From: Cutibacterium avidum ATCC 25577 | GTDB taxonomy: Bacteria; Actinomycetota; Actinomycetes; Propionibacteriales; Propionibacteriaceae | Direction: 5' to 3' | Assembly: GCF_000227295.1 (NCBI RefSeq) | Contig: NZ_JH165054.1 | Span: 1,610,550 to 1,674,549 of the forward strand | DNA: 64,000 nt | Part shown: positions 1-7,518 of the stretch, one piece after another | Numbering within the stretch: position 1 is the stretch's first letter | How the letters are laid out: each line of letters opens with the position of its first letter | Notes under the pieces: generated by a model | The model's database searches: none | What the model saw: only the letters and a program-made list of their open reading frames with translations | What the model was told of the DNA's origin: nothing | Position numbers and translations under genes: made by a program

Positions 1-297
1 CTGGTCACGGCCAGCGAAGCTCAGCACGCCCGCCTTGGTGACGCCCCGGAGGGGAGATTTGGCGGGTTCAACCGGCGCATGAACAACACCGCCGCGCTGC
101 TGGGATCGGTGGGTATTCGCGCCTGGACAAGGGCCAACCGCCTCAACGACGGCCTGGTCAACCGAGGATTCGAGTCCGCCTTGGTGACCCTGCCCGTCAA
201 ACGCGTCGGATCAGCGCGTTTCAAAATCATCGTCGTCATCGTCATCGCTGCTGTCTGGGCGATCAGCTGGTCGACGACCGGAAGGATTTTCAGATGA
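1..297 (+). CDS. cbiQ: Cobalt ECF transporter membrane subunit CbiQ, C-terminal part
   Basis: The gene is cut by the window start; frame 1 is open from base 1 to the TGA at 295-297. The visible 98 residues carry the family's C-terminal pattern: a cytoplasmic segment rich in Arg with the stretch [14 protein letters not shown], resembling the coupling-helix motif of CbiQ/EcfT proteins, then a final membrane helix near residues 76-92. CbiQ is the transmembrane coupling subunit of energy-coupling-factor importers for cobalt. The next gene overlaps it by 4 nt (ATGA) and encodes the ATPase, so the two are translationally coupled. Cobalt supply fits the B12 cluster that follows. Substrate could be nickel in principle. 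Confidence 0.8.
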   Translation: MVTASEAQHARLGDAPEGRFGGFNRRMNNTAALLGSVGIRAWTRANRLNDGLVNRGFESALVTLPVKRVGSARFKIIVVIVIAAVWAISWSTTGRIFR

Positions 298-1127
298 GTG
301 ACGAGGTCCTACTGTCGACCGAGCACCTGTACGCCACCCACCCTGGCCGGCCCATGGTGCTCACCGACGTCAACGTCACCTTTCGTGCTGGAGTTCGGGT
401 GGCGATTCTGGGAGCAAACGGATCGGGCAAGACGACGCTGATGCGCTGCCTGTCAGGCTCCCTCAAACCCGTCAAGGGCAAGGTCAAGAGGGGTGGCACC
501 GTGCTCGGTCACGGGCGCACCCAGCTTCGTGAGCACCGTCGGGCGGTTCAGCTCGTCCTCCAGGACCCCGACGACCAACTCTTCAGCGCTGACGTGAGCC
601 AGGACGTCTCCTTCGGCCCGATGAACATGGGGCTGGACGTGGCGGAGGTGCGCGATCGCGTCGCCGAGGCCCTGCAGCTGCTCGGGGCCAGCCATCTTGC
701 CGAGCGTGCCACCCACCAGCTGTCCTATGGTGAACGCAAGAGGATTGCTGTCGCCGGTGCCGTCGCCATGCGCCCGGATCTGCTTCTCCTTGACGAGCCC
801 ACCGCCGGACTCGATCCGGTTGGCGTCACCAAGATGCTGGAGGCATTGGACCGTCTGCGTGACCACGGTACGACTGTGGCGATGGCCACCCATGACGTCG
901 ACCTGGCTCTGGCCTGGGCCGACGAGGCTCTCATCGTCGTCGACGGTGGAGTGCGGCAGGGGCCGATCGACGAGTTGCTCGCCAATGTGACCATGGTGGA
1001 GAGGGCTCATCTGCACTTGCCGTGGCCCCTCGAGCTGGTCCGACGCCTTGGCATAGACGAGCGTCCCCGCACGATGAGTGAGGTCGTCGCGATCCTGTCA
1101 CACCGGCCGCCGAGCACTTCACGGTGA
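294..1127 (+). CDS. cbiO: Cobalt ECF transporter ATP-binding protein CbiO
   Basis: A 277-residue ABC ATPase that would power Co2+ import with CbiQ. Walker A is GANGSGKT near residues 40-47, the Q-loop is LVLQDPDDQ (typical of ECF ATPases), the ABC signature is LSYGER and Walker B is [12 protein letters not shown] followed by the switch histidine in MATHDVD. Length is normal for CbiO. The ATG lies inside the end of cbiQ (4-nt overlap). The roughly 50 residues after the ATPase core are the usual variable tail. Specificity for cobalt is inferred from CbiQ upstream and from the cobalamin genes downstream. Confidence 0.9.
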   Translation: MSDEVLLSTEHLYATHPGRPMVLTDVNVTFRAGVRVAILGANGSGKTTLMRCLSGSLKPVKGKVKRGGTVLGHGRTQLREHRRAVQLVLQDPDDQLFSADVSQDVSFGPMNMGLDVAEVRDRVAEALQLLGASHLAERATHQLSYGERKRIAVAGAVAMRPDLLLLDEPTAGLDPVGVTKMLEALDRLRDHGTTVAMATHDVDLALAWADEALIVVDGGVRQGPIDELLANVTMVERAHLHLPWPLELVRRLGIDERPRTMSEVVAILSHRPPSTSR

Positions 1128-1194
1128 CGCCGTGTTGCCTCGTGACACCAGCGACATGAGTCACGTTTGATGGGGTGACCGCTGCGGTGGTTCG

Positions 1195-1884
1195 ATGGTC
1201 GTCATGAACAGGTCATCGTCGAGTACTGCGCTGATCATTGGCGCGGTTGTCGTACCGATCGCCGTCTGCGCGGTGTTGAGCGCCCTCATCGACGTCTTCG
1301 TCGCACCCGCAGCCGCCCTCGTACTCGTTCTCGTCATCGTCTTCTTCTGTCTGAGAGGATCCTGGCTCGTTGACGCGCTGGTCATCGTGGTCAGCGCTCT
1401 CAGTTTCGACTTCTTCCTGACATTCCCGTACCGGAGCATGAAGATCGCCTCTAGCCCTGACATCGAGGTGACGATCGTTCTTCTCGCAGTCGGTGCCGCG
1501 ATCGCCGGTATCTCGCGCTGGGCTCTGACGGCCTCGGACCTGGCCGAGCAGCGCCAGGGATATGTTGCCTCGGCACTCGATGCTCGCTCAGGCGGGCTGA
1601 GCCATGAAGACATCGCTCAGAAACTCGCCAGTCTCGTCGGGGCTGAGGCAGGTGTGTGGGTGGACGGCAATCCGCCGGCCGGGGAGGCCGTCGTCCAGAA
1701 CTCGACCACCATGCGCACGGATGTCGGGCTGGAGGATCCTTCCCGGGTTGGTTTTCCCACCGACCGGTTCATCTGCTTCCCGGCGACCGGTGGCTACATC
1801 CGAGTCTCGGCGGCGTCTCGCCATGTGCGCCCCACCGCCGAGCAGATGCGGGCTGCCTGCCTGCTGGCCTCCCAGATCAGCTGA
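1195..1884 (+). CDS. DUF4118-type membrane protein (KdpD-like sensor module without kinase)
   Basis: A 229-residue protein beginning with a cluster of membrane helices at about residues 10-95, including a compact FDFFLTFPY turn as seen in the DUF4118 four-helix module of KdpD-type sensor kinases. The remainder (about 110-229) is soluble and could be a degenerate GAF/PAS-like domain. There is no histidine kinase core, so it cannot signal like KdpD by itself. It stands alone between cbiO and the convergent cbiT gene. The start could be the ATG at 1195 or the in-frame ATG at 1204. Its role is unknown. Confidence 0.6.
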   Translation: MVVMNRSSSSTALIIGAVVVPIAVCAVLSALIDVFVAPAAALVLVLVIVFFCLRGSWLVDALVIVVSALSFDFFLTFPYRSMKIASSPDIEVTIVLLAVGAAIAGISRWALTASDLAEQRQGYVASALDARSGGLSHEDIAQKLASLVGAEAGVWVDGNPPAGEAVVQNSTTMRTDVGLEDPSRVGFPTDRFICFPATGGYIRVSAASRHVRPTAEQMRAACLLASQIS

Positions 1885-1924
1885 GTCCAGGATCAGACAA
1901 CTGTGCACACTGGGTGGCTCGTCG

Positions 1925-2521
1925 TCACTCAGTGTGCTGCCAGGTCCACGCCACGACGGTGCGGGCCGGTTTCCAGCCCCGCAGCCGGCCGATGCTGTCG
2001 GCGGTCTCGACGCCGAACCTCATGAGGTCACCGCCCAGATCCCGGTGCAAGGACTCCACGAGCATCTCGGCCTCCATCGTCACCCCATGGACGACGAGCC
2101 GTCCCCCGATGGGCAGACGTGGTCGACACTGGGTGACGAGAGTTTCCGTCGCACCGCCGCCGATGAAGATGGCATCCGGGTCGGGCAGTCCCTCCGGCAG
2201 CCCCTTGGTGAGGTCGGCGTTGATGACCTCGAACTGGCCGGGCAGAGTGAGTTCTGCGGCATTCGTGCGGGCATTGGCGGCCCGTTTTGCCTTGCGCTCC
2301 ACCCCGATGGCTCGGCAGGTCGGATCGGTGCGACACCACTCGACACCGATCGACCCGGCGCCGGTGCCGAGGTCCCACAGCAGCTGGCCCGGCATGGGTC
2401 GCAACGCTGCCAGAGCGACGGCCCTCACCGGATGTTTGGTGATGAGGCCGTCATGGGCGAAGTGCGTCTCGTCGAGGCCAGGCGTGCGTCCGAGGAGGGT
2501 GGCGTCAGGATCATGGGTCAT
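1925..2521 (-). CDS. cbiT: Cobalt-precorrin/precorrin C15-methyltransferase (decarboxylating) CbiT
   Basis: A 198-residue class I SAM methyltransferase equivalent to the C-terminal half of CobL. It methylates C15 and decarboxylates the acetate side chain at C12 of the corrin precursor. The N-terminal PGLDETHF...ITKHPVRA motif is characteristic of CbiT, and the SAM-binding motif I is LWDLGTGAGSIGVEW, followed by the acidic residue of motif II in GVERK. The C5-methylating CbiE partner is not in the window. It is transcribed toward the unrelated DUF4118 gene and away from the cobO operon, with the cobO riboswitch lying just beyond its start. Confidence 0.85.
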   Translation of the reverse strand: MTHDPDATLLGRTPGLDETHFAHDGLITKHPVRAVALAALRPMPGQLLWDLGTGAGSIGVEWCRTDPTCRAIGVERKAKRAANARTNAAELTLPGQFEVINADLTKGLPEGLPDPDAIFIGGGATETLVTQCRPRLPIGGRLVVHGVTMEAEMLVESLHRDLGGDLMRFGVETADSIGRLRGWKPARTVVAWTWQHTE

Positions 2522-2579
2522 GAGGGAAGCTTAGGGCAGTGCCGGGTGAGGACAACCCGACCCGTGTGACACAATCGAC

Positions 2580-2708
2580 GATGGCCCTCGGGGAGGAATC
2601 CGGTGTGAATCCGGAGCGGTCCCGCCACTGTGAGCGCCTCAGCGCGAGCCAGGTCGATCCTGCGGGTCAGGTCACGGAAATCCCGTGACCCGACGGGCGC
2701 GGACCCGC
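2580..2708 (+). promoter_or_regulatory. Cobalamin riboswitch upstream of cobO
   Basis: The leader contains the conserved core of B12 riboswitches: the paired gaatccggtgtgaatccgg element followed by gtcccgccactgtga, then the B12-box-like gcgagccaggtcgatcctg at 2644-2662. After the aptamer there is a clear expression platform. A stem gtcacgg/ccgtgac (2671-2677 with 2683-2689) is nested inside gcgggtc/gacccgc (2662-2668 with 2702-2708), and the latter abuts the Shine-Dalgarno aaggagg at 2709-2715. This suggests translational repression by adenosylcobalamin of cobO and the genes after it. The exact 5' boundary is approximate. Confidence 0.88.
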
Positions 2709-2721
2709 AAGGAGGTCGTTC

Positions 2722-3336
2722 ATGCCGCACGCGCGCAGTGGCGCCACACCAGACGACGGGCTGTCCACCAGACAGCGACGATTACGGCCAGTTCTTGCTG
2801 TGAACACCGGCGAGGGCAAGGGCAAGACGACAGCGGCGATGGGTACCGCCCTGCGCGCCTGGAACCAAGGGTGGAAAGTCGGCGTCTTCCAGTTCGTGAA
2901 GTCCGGACGATGGCATGTCGGCGAGCAGGACGCCCTGCAAGCTCTCGGGAAACTCCACGAGGAGACCGGTGCCGGCGGTCCCGTCACATGGGAGGTCATG
3001 GGGACTGGATGGTCCTGGGCACGCTCCTTCGATGCCGCCGATGACCCCGAGGCCGCTGCCCGCGAGGGGTGGCGACACGTGTCGGAACTCCTGGCCAGCG
3101 AGGCGCTTGATTTCTACCTTCTTGACGAGTTCACCTACCCGCTGGACTGGGGATGGCTCGATGTCGACGAGGTCGTCGACACACTGGTCAACCGCCCCGG
3201 CACCCAGCACGTCGTCATCACTGGCCGTCGCGCCCCGGCAGCCCTCGTCGAGGCCGCAGACCTCGTCACCGAGATGACCAAGGTCAAGCACCCCTTCGAC
3301 GCCGGTCAGCGTGGTCAGGCGGGAATCGAATGGTGA
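2722..3336 (+). CDS. cobO: Cob(I)yrinic acid a,c-diamide adenosyltransferase CobO
   Basis: CobO (BtuR/CobA-type adenosyltransferase) attaches the 5'-deoxyadenosyl ligand to reduced corrinoids using ATP. The 204-residue product has the phosphate-binding NTGEGKGKTTAAMG near residues 30-43, the downstream FQFVKSG and the acidic LDEFTYPLDWG, all standard for the family. The start is set by a strong Shine-Dalgarno aaggagg 6 nt upstream, itself next to the riboswitch hairpin. It is first in a cobO-cobBD-cobA operon and overlaps the next gene by a few bases. Confidence 0.93.
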   Translation: MPHARSGATPDDGLSTRQRRLRPVLAVNTGEGKGKTTAAMGTALRAWNQGWKVGVFQFVKSGRWHVGEQDALQALGKLHEETGAGGPVTWEVMGTGWSWARSFDAADDPEAAAREGWRHVSELLASEALDFYLLDEFTYPLDWGWLDVDEVVDTLVNRPGTQHVVITGRRAPAALVEAADLVTEMTKVKHPFDAGQRGQAGIEW

Positions 3337-5768
3337 TGCGCATTCCACGAATCCTCATCGCCGCCCCGGCGTCGGGAGGCGGTAAGACGACCGTCGCGAC
3401 AGGTCTCATGGCAGCCCTGCGTGCCACCGGCCGGACGGTGGCGCCGTTCAAGGTCGGGCCGGATTACATCGATCCCGGTTACCACTCGATGGCCAGTGGT
3501 CGTCCGGGCCGCAACCTGGACTCCGTCATGTGTGGTGACGAGCTCATGGCCCCGCTGCTGGCCCATGGTTTCGTTACCCCCGATGCGGCGGACATTGCGG
3601 TCATTGAGGGAGTGATGGGCCTCTTCGACGGCCAGCTCGGGACCGGACGCGGGTCCAGCGCCGAGATCGCCACCTCGACCCAGACCCCGGTGGTCGTGGT
3701 CGTCGACACCGCTCATGCGTCCCTCACCCACGCCGCAGTGGTGGCAGGTCTGGCGACGTTTGATCCGAATGTCACGATCGCCGGTGTGATCCTCAACCGG
3801 GTCGCCTCTCCTCGTCATGGTGCCGAGGTCGTGCGCGGACTCGACCGACTCGGCATCCCGGTGCTGGGGCGGATTCCGCGCACCGAGTCGATCTTCGTGC
3901 CGTCTCGCCACCTGGGCCTGGTCCCGGCGGGGGAGTGGGAGCACTCCGCCTCCAAGGTCGCCGGCCTGGGTGACCTCATCGCCGAACACGTCGATCTCGA
4001 CGCCGTTATGGACCTGGCCGATTCCGCACCCGACCTCGACGTCGAGCCTTGGGATCCGCGAGCCGCTCTGCAATCAGCTGGCTGGCAAGGCCATTCCTTC
4101 GACGAGCCGCCGGTGGTCGGAATCTTCGCGGGGCGAGCCTTCACCTTCCGCTACCCCGAGACCACCGAGATGTTGCGGGCGGCCGGGTTCCGGGTCGTCG
4201 ACGTCGATCCCCTCACCGATCGACGTCTTCCGGACGGCATCCAGGGCCTGTACCTGGGCGGTGGATTCCCGGAGATGCACGCCACGGATTTGGAGGACAA
4301 CACCGAGCTCGCGGCAGATGTCCGCGCCCATGCCGAGGCCGGGATGCCGATCGTCGCGGAGTGCGCCGGGCTTCTCTACCTCTGCCGTCACCTCGACGGG
4401 CGCGACATGGCCGGCGTCCTTCCGATGGACGCGGCGATGGCGACGAGGCTGACGATGGGGTACCGGGTCGCCACCCGCAACTCCATCAGCGTCGTCGGCC
4501 ACGAATTCCACCGCACCACGACGACGCCATTGGCTGACGTCGACCCGGCTTGGCACATCGCCATGCCCGACGGCACCGATCGTGCCGAGGGAGCTCTGGG
4601 AGACCCTGCTTCTCTGGGGCGTCCCACCGTTCAGGCCTCCTACCTGCACCTGCACTGGGCCGGTCACCCCTCCCAGGCGGCGTGGTTTGCCCGTGAGGTG
4701 GCGAGGTTCCACGAGGGGAGAGGGGCCCAGGAGGGCGAGCCTGACCTCAATCACCACGGGGACAGCGACATTGCCGACGGTCTAGTCGACCTGGCCGTCA
4801 ACGTCCGCGTCCTTGAGCCACCGCAGTGGCTTCGCGACGCAATCACCTCCACCGAGCACGACTGGGCGCGTTACCCTGACGCCGCCCCGGCCCGGGACGC
4901 CCTGGCCACCATGCACGGTGTGGGAACCGACATGGTTCTGCCCACCTCCGGAGCAGCCGAGGCCTTCCCCCTCATTGCGACCACGCAGCCGCACCACGCT
5001 GCGGTCATCCATCCTCAGTTCACCGAGCCGGAGGCAGCTCTGAGATCAGCCGGGATTGACGTCGACCGAGTCATCCTCAATGCCTCCGACGGGTTCGCAC
5101 TGGATCCGGCCCTCGTCCCGGAGGATGCCGACCTCGTCATCGTCGGTAACCCCACGAACCCCACCGGTCGGCTGCACCCGGCGTCCGACCTGCTGACCCT
5201 GCGCCGCCCTGGTCGGATCCTCGTCGTCGACGAAGCCTTCATGGACGCCACTGACGAGTCCCAGTCCCTCATCGGCAACGACATGGGCAACCTGCTGGTG
5301 CTGCGTTCCCTGACGAAGACCTACGGCCTGGCCGGAATCCGTGCCGGATACGTCGTCGGGGATCCGCGACTCATCTCACGTCTGGCGGCTCACCAGCCCC
5401 CATGGTCGGTGTCCACCCCGGCCGTCGCGGCCATGGTCTCCTGCACCTCCGAGGAAGCGTCTCGGTTCCGCAACCAGCTGCGTGACGAGATTCCCGCAGC
5501 CCGCGCCGACCTCGTCGGACGCCTTCGAGAACTCGGTCTGACCATCGTCGATTCCGAGGCTCCCTTCGTGCTCGTCGACACCTCGTCAATCAGCGGCGAA
5601 TCGGTGCGTCTTCCCCTGGCCGATCGCGGGTTTGCCGTGAGGCGCGGGGAGACCTTCCCCGGTCTCGGTCCCAGCTGGATCAGACTCGCCGTCCGTGACA
5701 CGAAGACACATGCTGAGCTCGCCCGAGCTATCTCCGATCTGACAGCACACCAACCCAAGGAAAACTGA
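3330..5768 (+). CDS. cobB/cobD: Fused cobyrinic acid a,c-diamide synthase (CobB/CbiA) and CobD-type PLP decarboxylase
   Basis: A single 812-residue frame joins two enzymes. Residues 1 to about 465 are CobB/CbiA, the ATP- and glutamine-dependent amidase of corrin side chains a and c: P-loop APASGGGKTT at 12-21, FKVGPDYIDPGYH, and a class I glutamine amidotransferase half with the nucleophile-containing ECAGLLYL. From about residue 470 a class I/II aminotransferase fold starts; it has PTSGAAEAF, VGNPTNPTG, the DEAFMD aspartate and the PLP lysine (about 663) in SLTKTYGLAG, as in CobD, which makes the aminopropanol phosphate arm. Starts at 3330, 3333 and 3336 are possible; aggcggga at 3317-3324 favours 3330. 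The aminotransferase half could alternatively be a HisC relative, but context argues for CobD. Confidence 0.9.
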   Translation: MVMRIPRILIAAPASGGGKTTVATGLMAALRATGRTVAPFKVGPDYIDPGYHSMASGRPGRNLDSVMCGDELMAPLLAHGFVTPDAADIAVIEGVMGLFDGQLGTGRGSSAEIATSTQTPVVVVVDTAHASLTHAAVVAGLATFDPNVTIAGVILNRVASPRHGAEVVRGLDRLGIPVLGRIPRTESIFVPSRHLGLVPAGEWEHSASKVAGLGDLIAEHVDLDAVMDLADSAPDLDVEPWDPRAALQSAGWQGHSFDEPPVVGIFAGRAFTFRYPETTEMLRAAGFRVVDVDPLTDRRLPDGIQGLYLGGGFPEMHATDLEDNTELAADVRAHAEAGMPIVAECAGLLYLCRHLDGRDMAGVLPMDAAMATRLTMGYRVATRNSISVVGHEFHRTTTTPLADVDPAWHIAMPDGTDRAEGALGDPASLGRPTVQASYLHLHWAGHPSQAAWFAREVARFHEGRGAQEGEPDLNHHGDSDIADGLVDLAVNVRVLEPPQWLRDAITSTEHDWARYPDAAPARDALATMHGVGTDMVLPTSGAAEAFPLIATTQPHHAAVIHPQFTEPEAALRSAGIDVDRVILNASDGFALDPALVPEDADLVIVGNPTNPTGRLHPASDLLTLRRPGRILVVDEAFMDATDESQSLIGNDMGNLLVLRSLTKTYGLAGIRAGYVVGDPRLISRLAAHQPPWSVSTPAVAAMVSCTSEEASRFRNQLRDEIPAARADLVGRLRELGLTIVDSEAPFVLVDTSSISGESVRLPLADRGFAVRRGETFPGLGPSWIRLAVRDTKTHAELARAISDLTAHQPKEN

Positions 5769-6544
5769 TGTCCTACTCCCCAGAACTCGTTCCCGGCACT
5801 GTAACCCTCGTCGGAGGTGGCCCCGGTGATCCCGGGCTGCTGACCGTTGCAGGGCTGGAGGCCGTGCGTCAGGCCGACGTCATCCTCCACGACCGTCTCG
5901 CTCCGGTCGTCGTCATGGACGAGAATCCGGACGCCGAGAAGATCCCGGTCGGCAAGGTGCCGCGCGGGCCCTACGTCCCGCAGGAGCGAACCAACGAGCT
6001 GCTCATCGAGCATGCCAGGGCCGGGCGCAAGGTGGTGCGCCTCAAGGGTGGCGACTCCTTCGTCTTCGGACGTGGTGGCGAGGAGTGGCAGGCCTGCGCC
6101 GCAGCCGGCGTCCCGGTGCGCGTCATTCCCGGAGTCACCTCCTGCGTGGCCGGCCCCGAGCTCATGGGAGTCCCACTGACCCACCGTCACCTGGTCCAGG
6201 GATTCACCGTCGTCTCGGGGCACGTCGCCCCCGGCGACACCCGGTCCGAACTCGACTGGGCACAGATCGCCAAGACTGGCACCACTCTCGTCATCCTCAT
6301 GGGCGTGGCGCACATCGGTGACATCGCTGCACGCCTCATGGAAGGTGGACTTGCCGGTGACACCCCCGTCGCCGTCGTCGCGGACGCCTCACTGTTCACC
6401 CAGCGATCCCTGACGACGACCCTGGAGAAGGCTGCCGAGGACATGGTCGAAGCGGGCATCAAGCCGCCGGCCATCACCGTTGTCGGAGACGTCGCGGGCC
6501 TGGACCTCGACGAGACCCAGGTCCACGAACCGTCTGATCACTGA
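5768..6544 (+). CDS. cobA: Uroporphyrinogen-III C-methyltransferase CobA
   Basis: SUMT methylates uroporphyrinogen III at C2 and C7 to give precorrin-2, the branch point into cobalamin and siroheme. The 258-residue protein begins with the family motif VTLVGGGPGDPGLLT and continues with the catalytic-region VRLKGGDSFVFGRGGEE, VIPGVTSC and PLTHR motifs. There is no CysG-type dehydrogenase/ferrochelatase domain, so it is the stand-alone form. Its ATG overlaps the TGA of the upstream fusion gene by 1 nt. Its last 7 bases overlap the convergent cobK gene. Confidence 0.94.
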   Translation: MSYSPELVPGTVTLVGGGPGDPGLLTVAGLEAVRQADVILHDRLAPVVVMDENPDAEKIPVGKVPRGPYVPQERTNELLIEHARAGRKVVRLKGGDSFVFGRGGEEWQACAAAGVPVRVIPGVTSCVAGPELMGVPLTHRHLVQGFTVVSGHVAPGDTRSELDWAQIAKTGTTLVILMGVAHIGDIAARLMEGGLAGDTPVAVVADASLFTQRSLTTTLEKAAEDMVEAGIKPPAITVVGDVAGLDLDETQVHEPSDH

Positions 6545-7290
6545 GATTTCACCGTCGCGAGGTGGGCGTTGATCCACTGCACCGCCTCGTCGACCTCGCT
6601 GAGCTCGTCCCCCCAACCAGGGGCCGGGCCGCGTGACACCATGACGATCTGGACGCCGGTCTCGGCTGCCAGACGGAGTTTGGGGTCCAGCTCGGTGCCC
6701 CCGGAGTCCTTCGAGACGACGGTCGCCACACCCCCTGAGAAGATCTCGCGCTCCCGGGCCATGGTGAAAGGGCCACGCTCCTGCAGCACCGTCCAGCCCT
6801 CGGGAAGCTCCTCCTCGGGGGCGTCAACGCAGCGCACGATGACCCGACGCGGGCCAAGGCGCAGGTAATGGCTGATGGGTTGGCGTCCCACCGTCAGCAG
6901 GACGACGTCAGGCAGGTCCGCAAGGGCTCGTGCGGCGGCGTCGTGATCGTCCACCCAGTGCCAGGTTGCGGCTTCGGGTTGGGTGCGCCAGCTCGGCGGT
7001 GCGAGCCGGGCCAGCGGCAGGTTGAGATCGAGACACGCCTGTGCGGCGTGACCGTGCATGGTCGCGGCGAAGGGGTGTGAGGCGTCCACCATGACCTTGA
7101 CCTCGTTGGCGGTGAGGAAGTCCTTGAGACCGTCGACACCGCCGAACCCGCCCAGTCTCGTCGGTCCTGGGACGGGTCGTGGGGACTTCGTGCGTCCCGC
7201 CAGGGATGTGCACAGGTCGATCCCGTCATCGACCAGTCGAGTGGCCAGCTGCCGGGCCTTTGTCGTGCCGCCAAGAATGAGGACGTCCAT
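6538..7290 (-). CDS. cobK: Precorrin-6A reductase CobK/CbiJ
   Basis: A 250-residue reductase that uses NADPH to reduce the corrin ring at precorrin-6A (or its cobalt form). The N-terminus MDVLILGGTTKARQLA is the nucleotide-binding motif of the CobK/CbiJ family. It is followed by VMVDASHPFAATMHGHA, a strongly conserved family signature, and later SKDSGG. The ATG at 7290 is chosen because homology begins exactly there; a much longer open frame upstream runs through the antisense of the cobTU gene and is not credible. It converges with cobA, sharing 7 bp. Confidence 0.9.
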   Translation of the reverse strand: MDVLILGGTTKARQLATRLVDDGIDLCTSLAGRTKSPRPVPGPTRLGGFGGVDGLKDFLTANEVKVMVDASHPFAATMHGHAAQACLDLNLPLARLAPPSWRTQPEAATWHWVDDHDAAARALADLPDVVLLTVGRQPISHYLRLGPRRVIVRCVDAPEEELPEGWTVLQERGPFTMAREREIFSGGVATVVSKDSGGTELDPKLRLAAETGVQIVMVSRGPAPGWGDELSEVDEAVQWINAHLATVKSQ

Positions 7291-7318
7291 GACTCCATCA
7301 AAGCAGGCTGTGGGACAA

Positions 7319-7450
7319 TGATCCTCGACCGCGGTGGAACACCGGTGTGAATCCGGGACGGTCCCGCCACTGTGACGCCATCGAGGCGAAGTCAGACCAG
7401 AACCGCGCACACCTGCCCCGACCGGGGTGGGACCACATTGCGACGCACGT
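7319..7450 (+). promoter_or_regulatory. Second cobalamin riboswitch, upstream of cobTU
   Basis: The sequence gcggtggaacaccggtgtgaatccgggacggtcccgccactgtga reproduces the conserved core of the cobalamin aptamer (in parts: accggtgtgaatccggg, then gtcccgccactgtga). It is followed by gaagtcagaccag, a degenerate B12 box at about 7388-7400. It lies directly before the cobTU-cobS operon and so should place nucleotide-loop assembly under B12 control as well. No clear sequester hairpin comparable to the first riboswitch is visible before the start codon. The 3' edge is approximate. Confidence 0.82.
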
Positions 7451-7518
7451 GCGTGGCGTCCGGGACTGCGAGGACACAGGCCCGGGGGATGCGGCGGCGT
7501 CCCCGACGATGGAGCATG

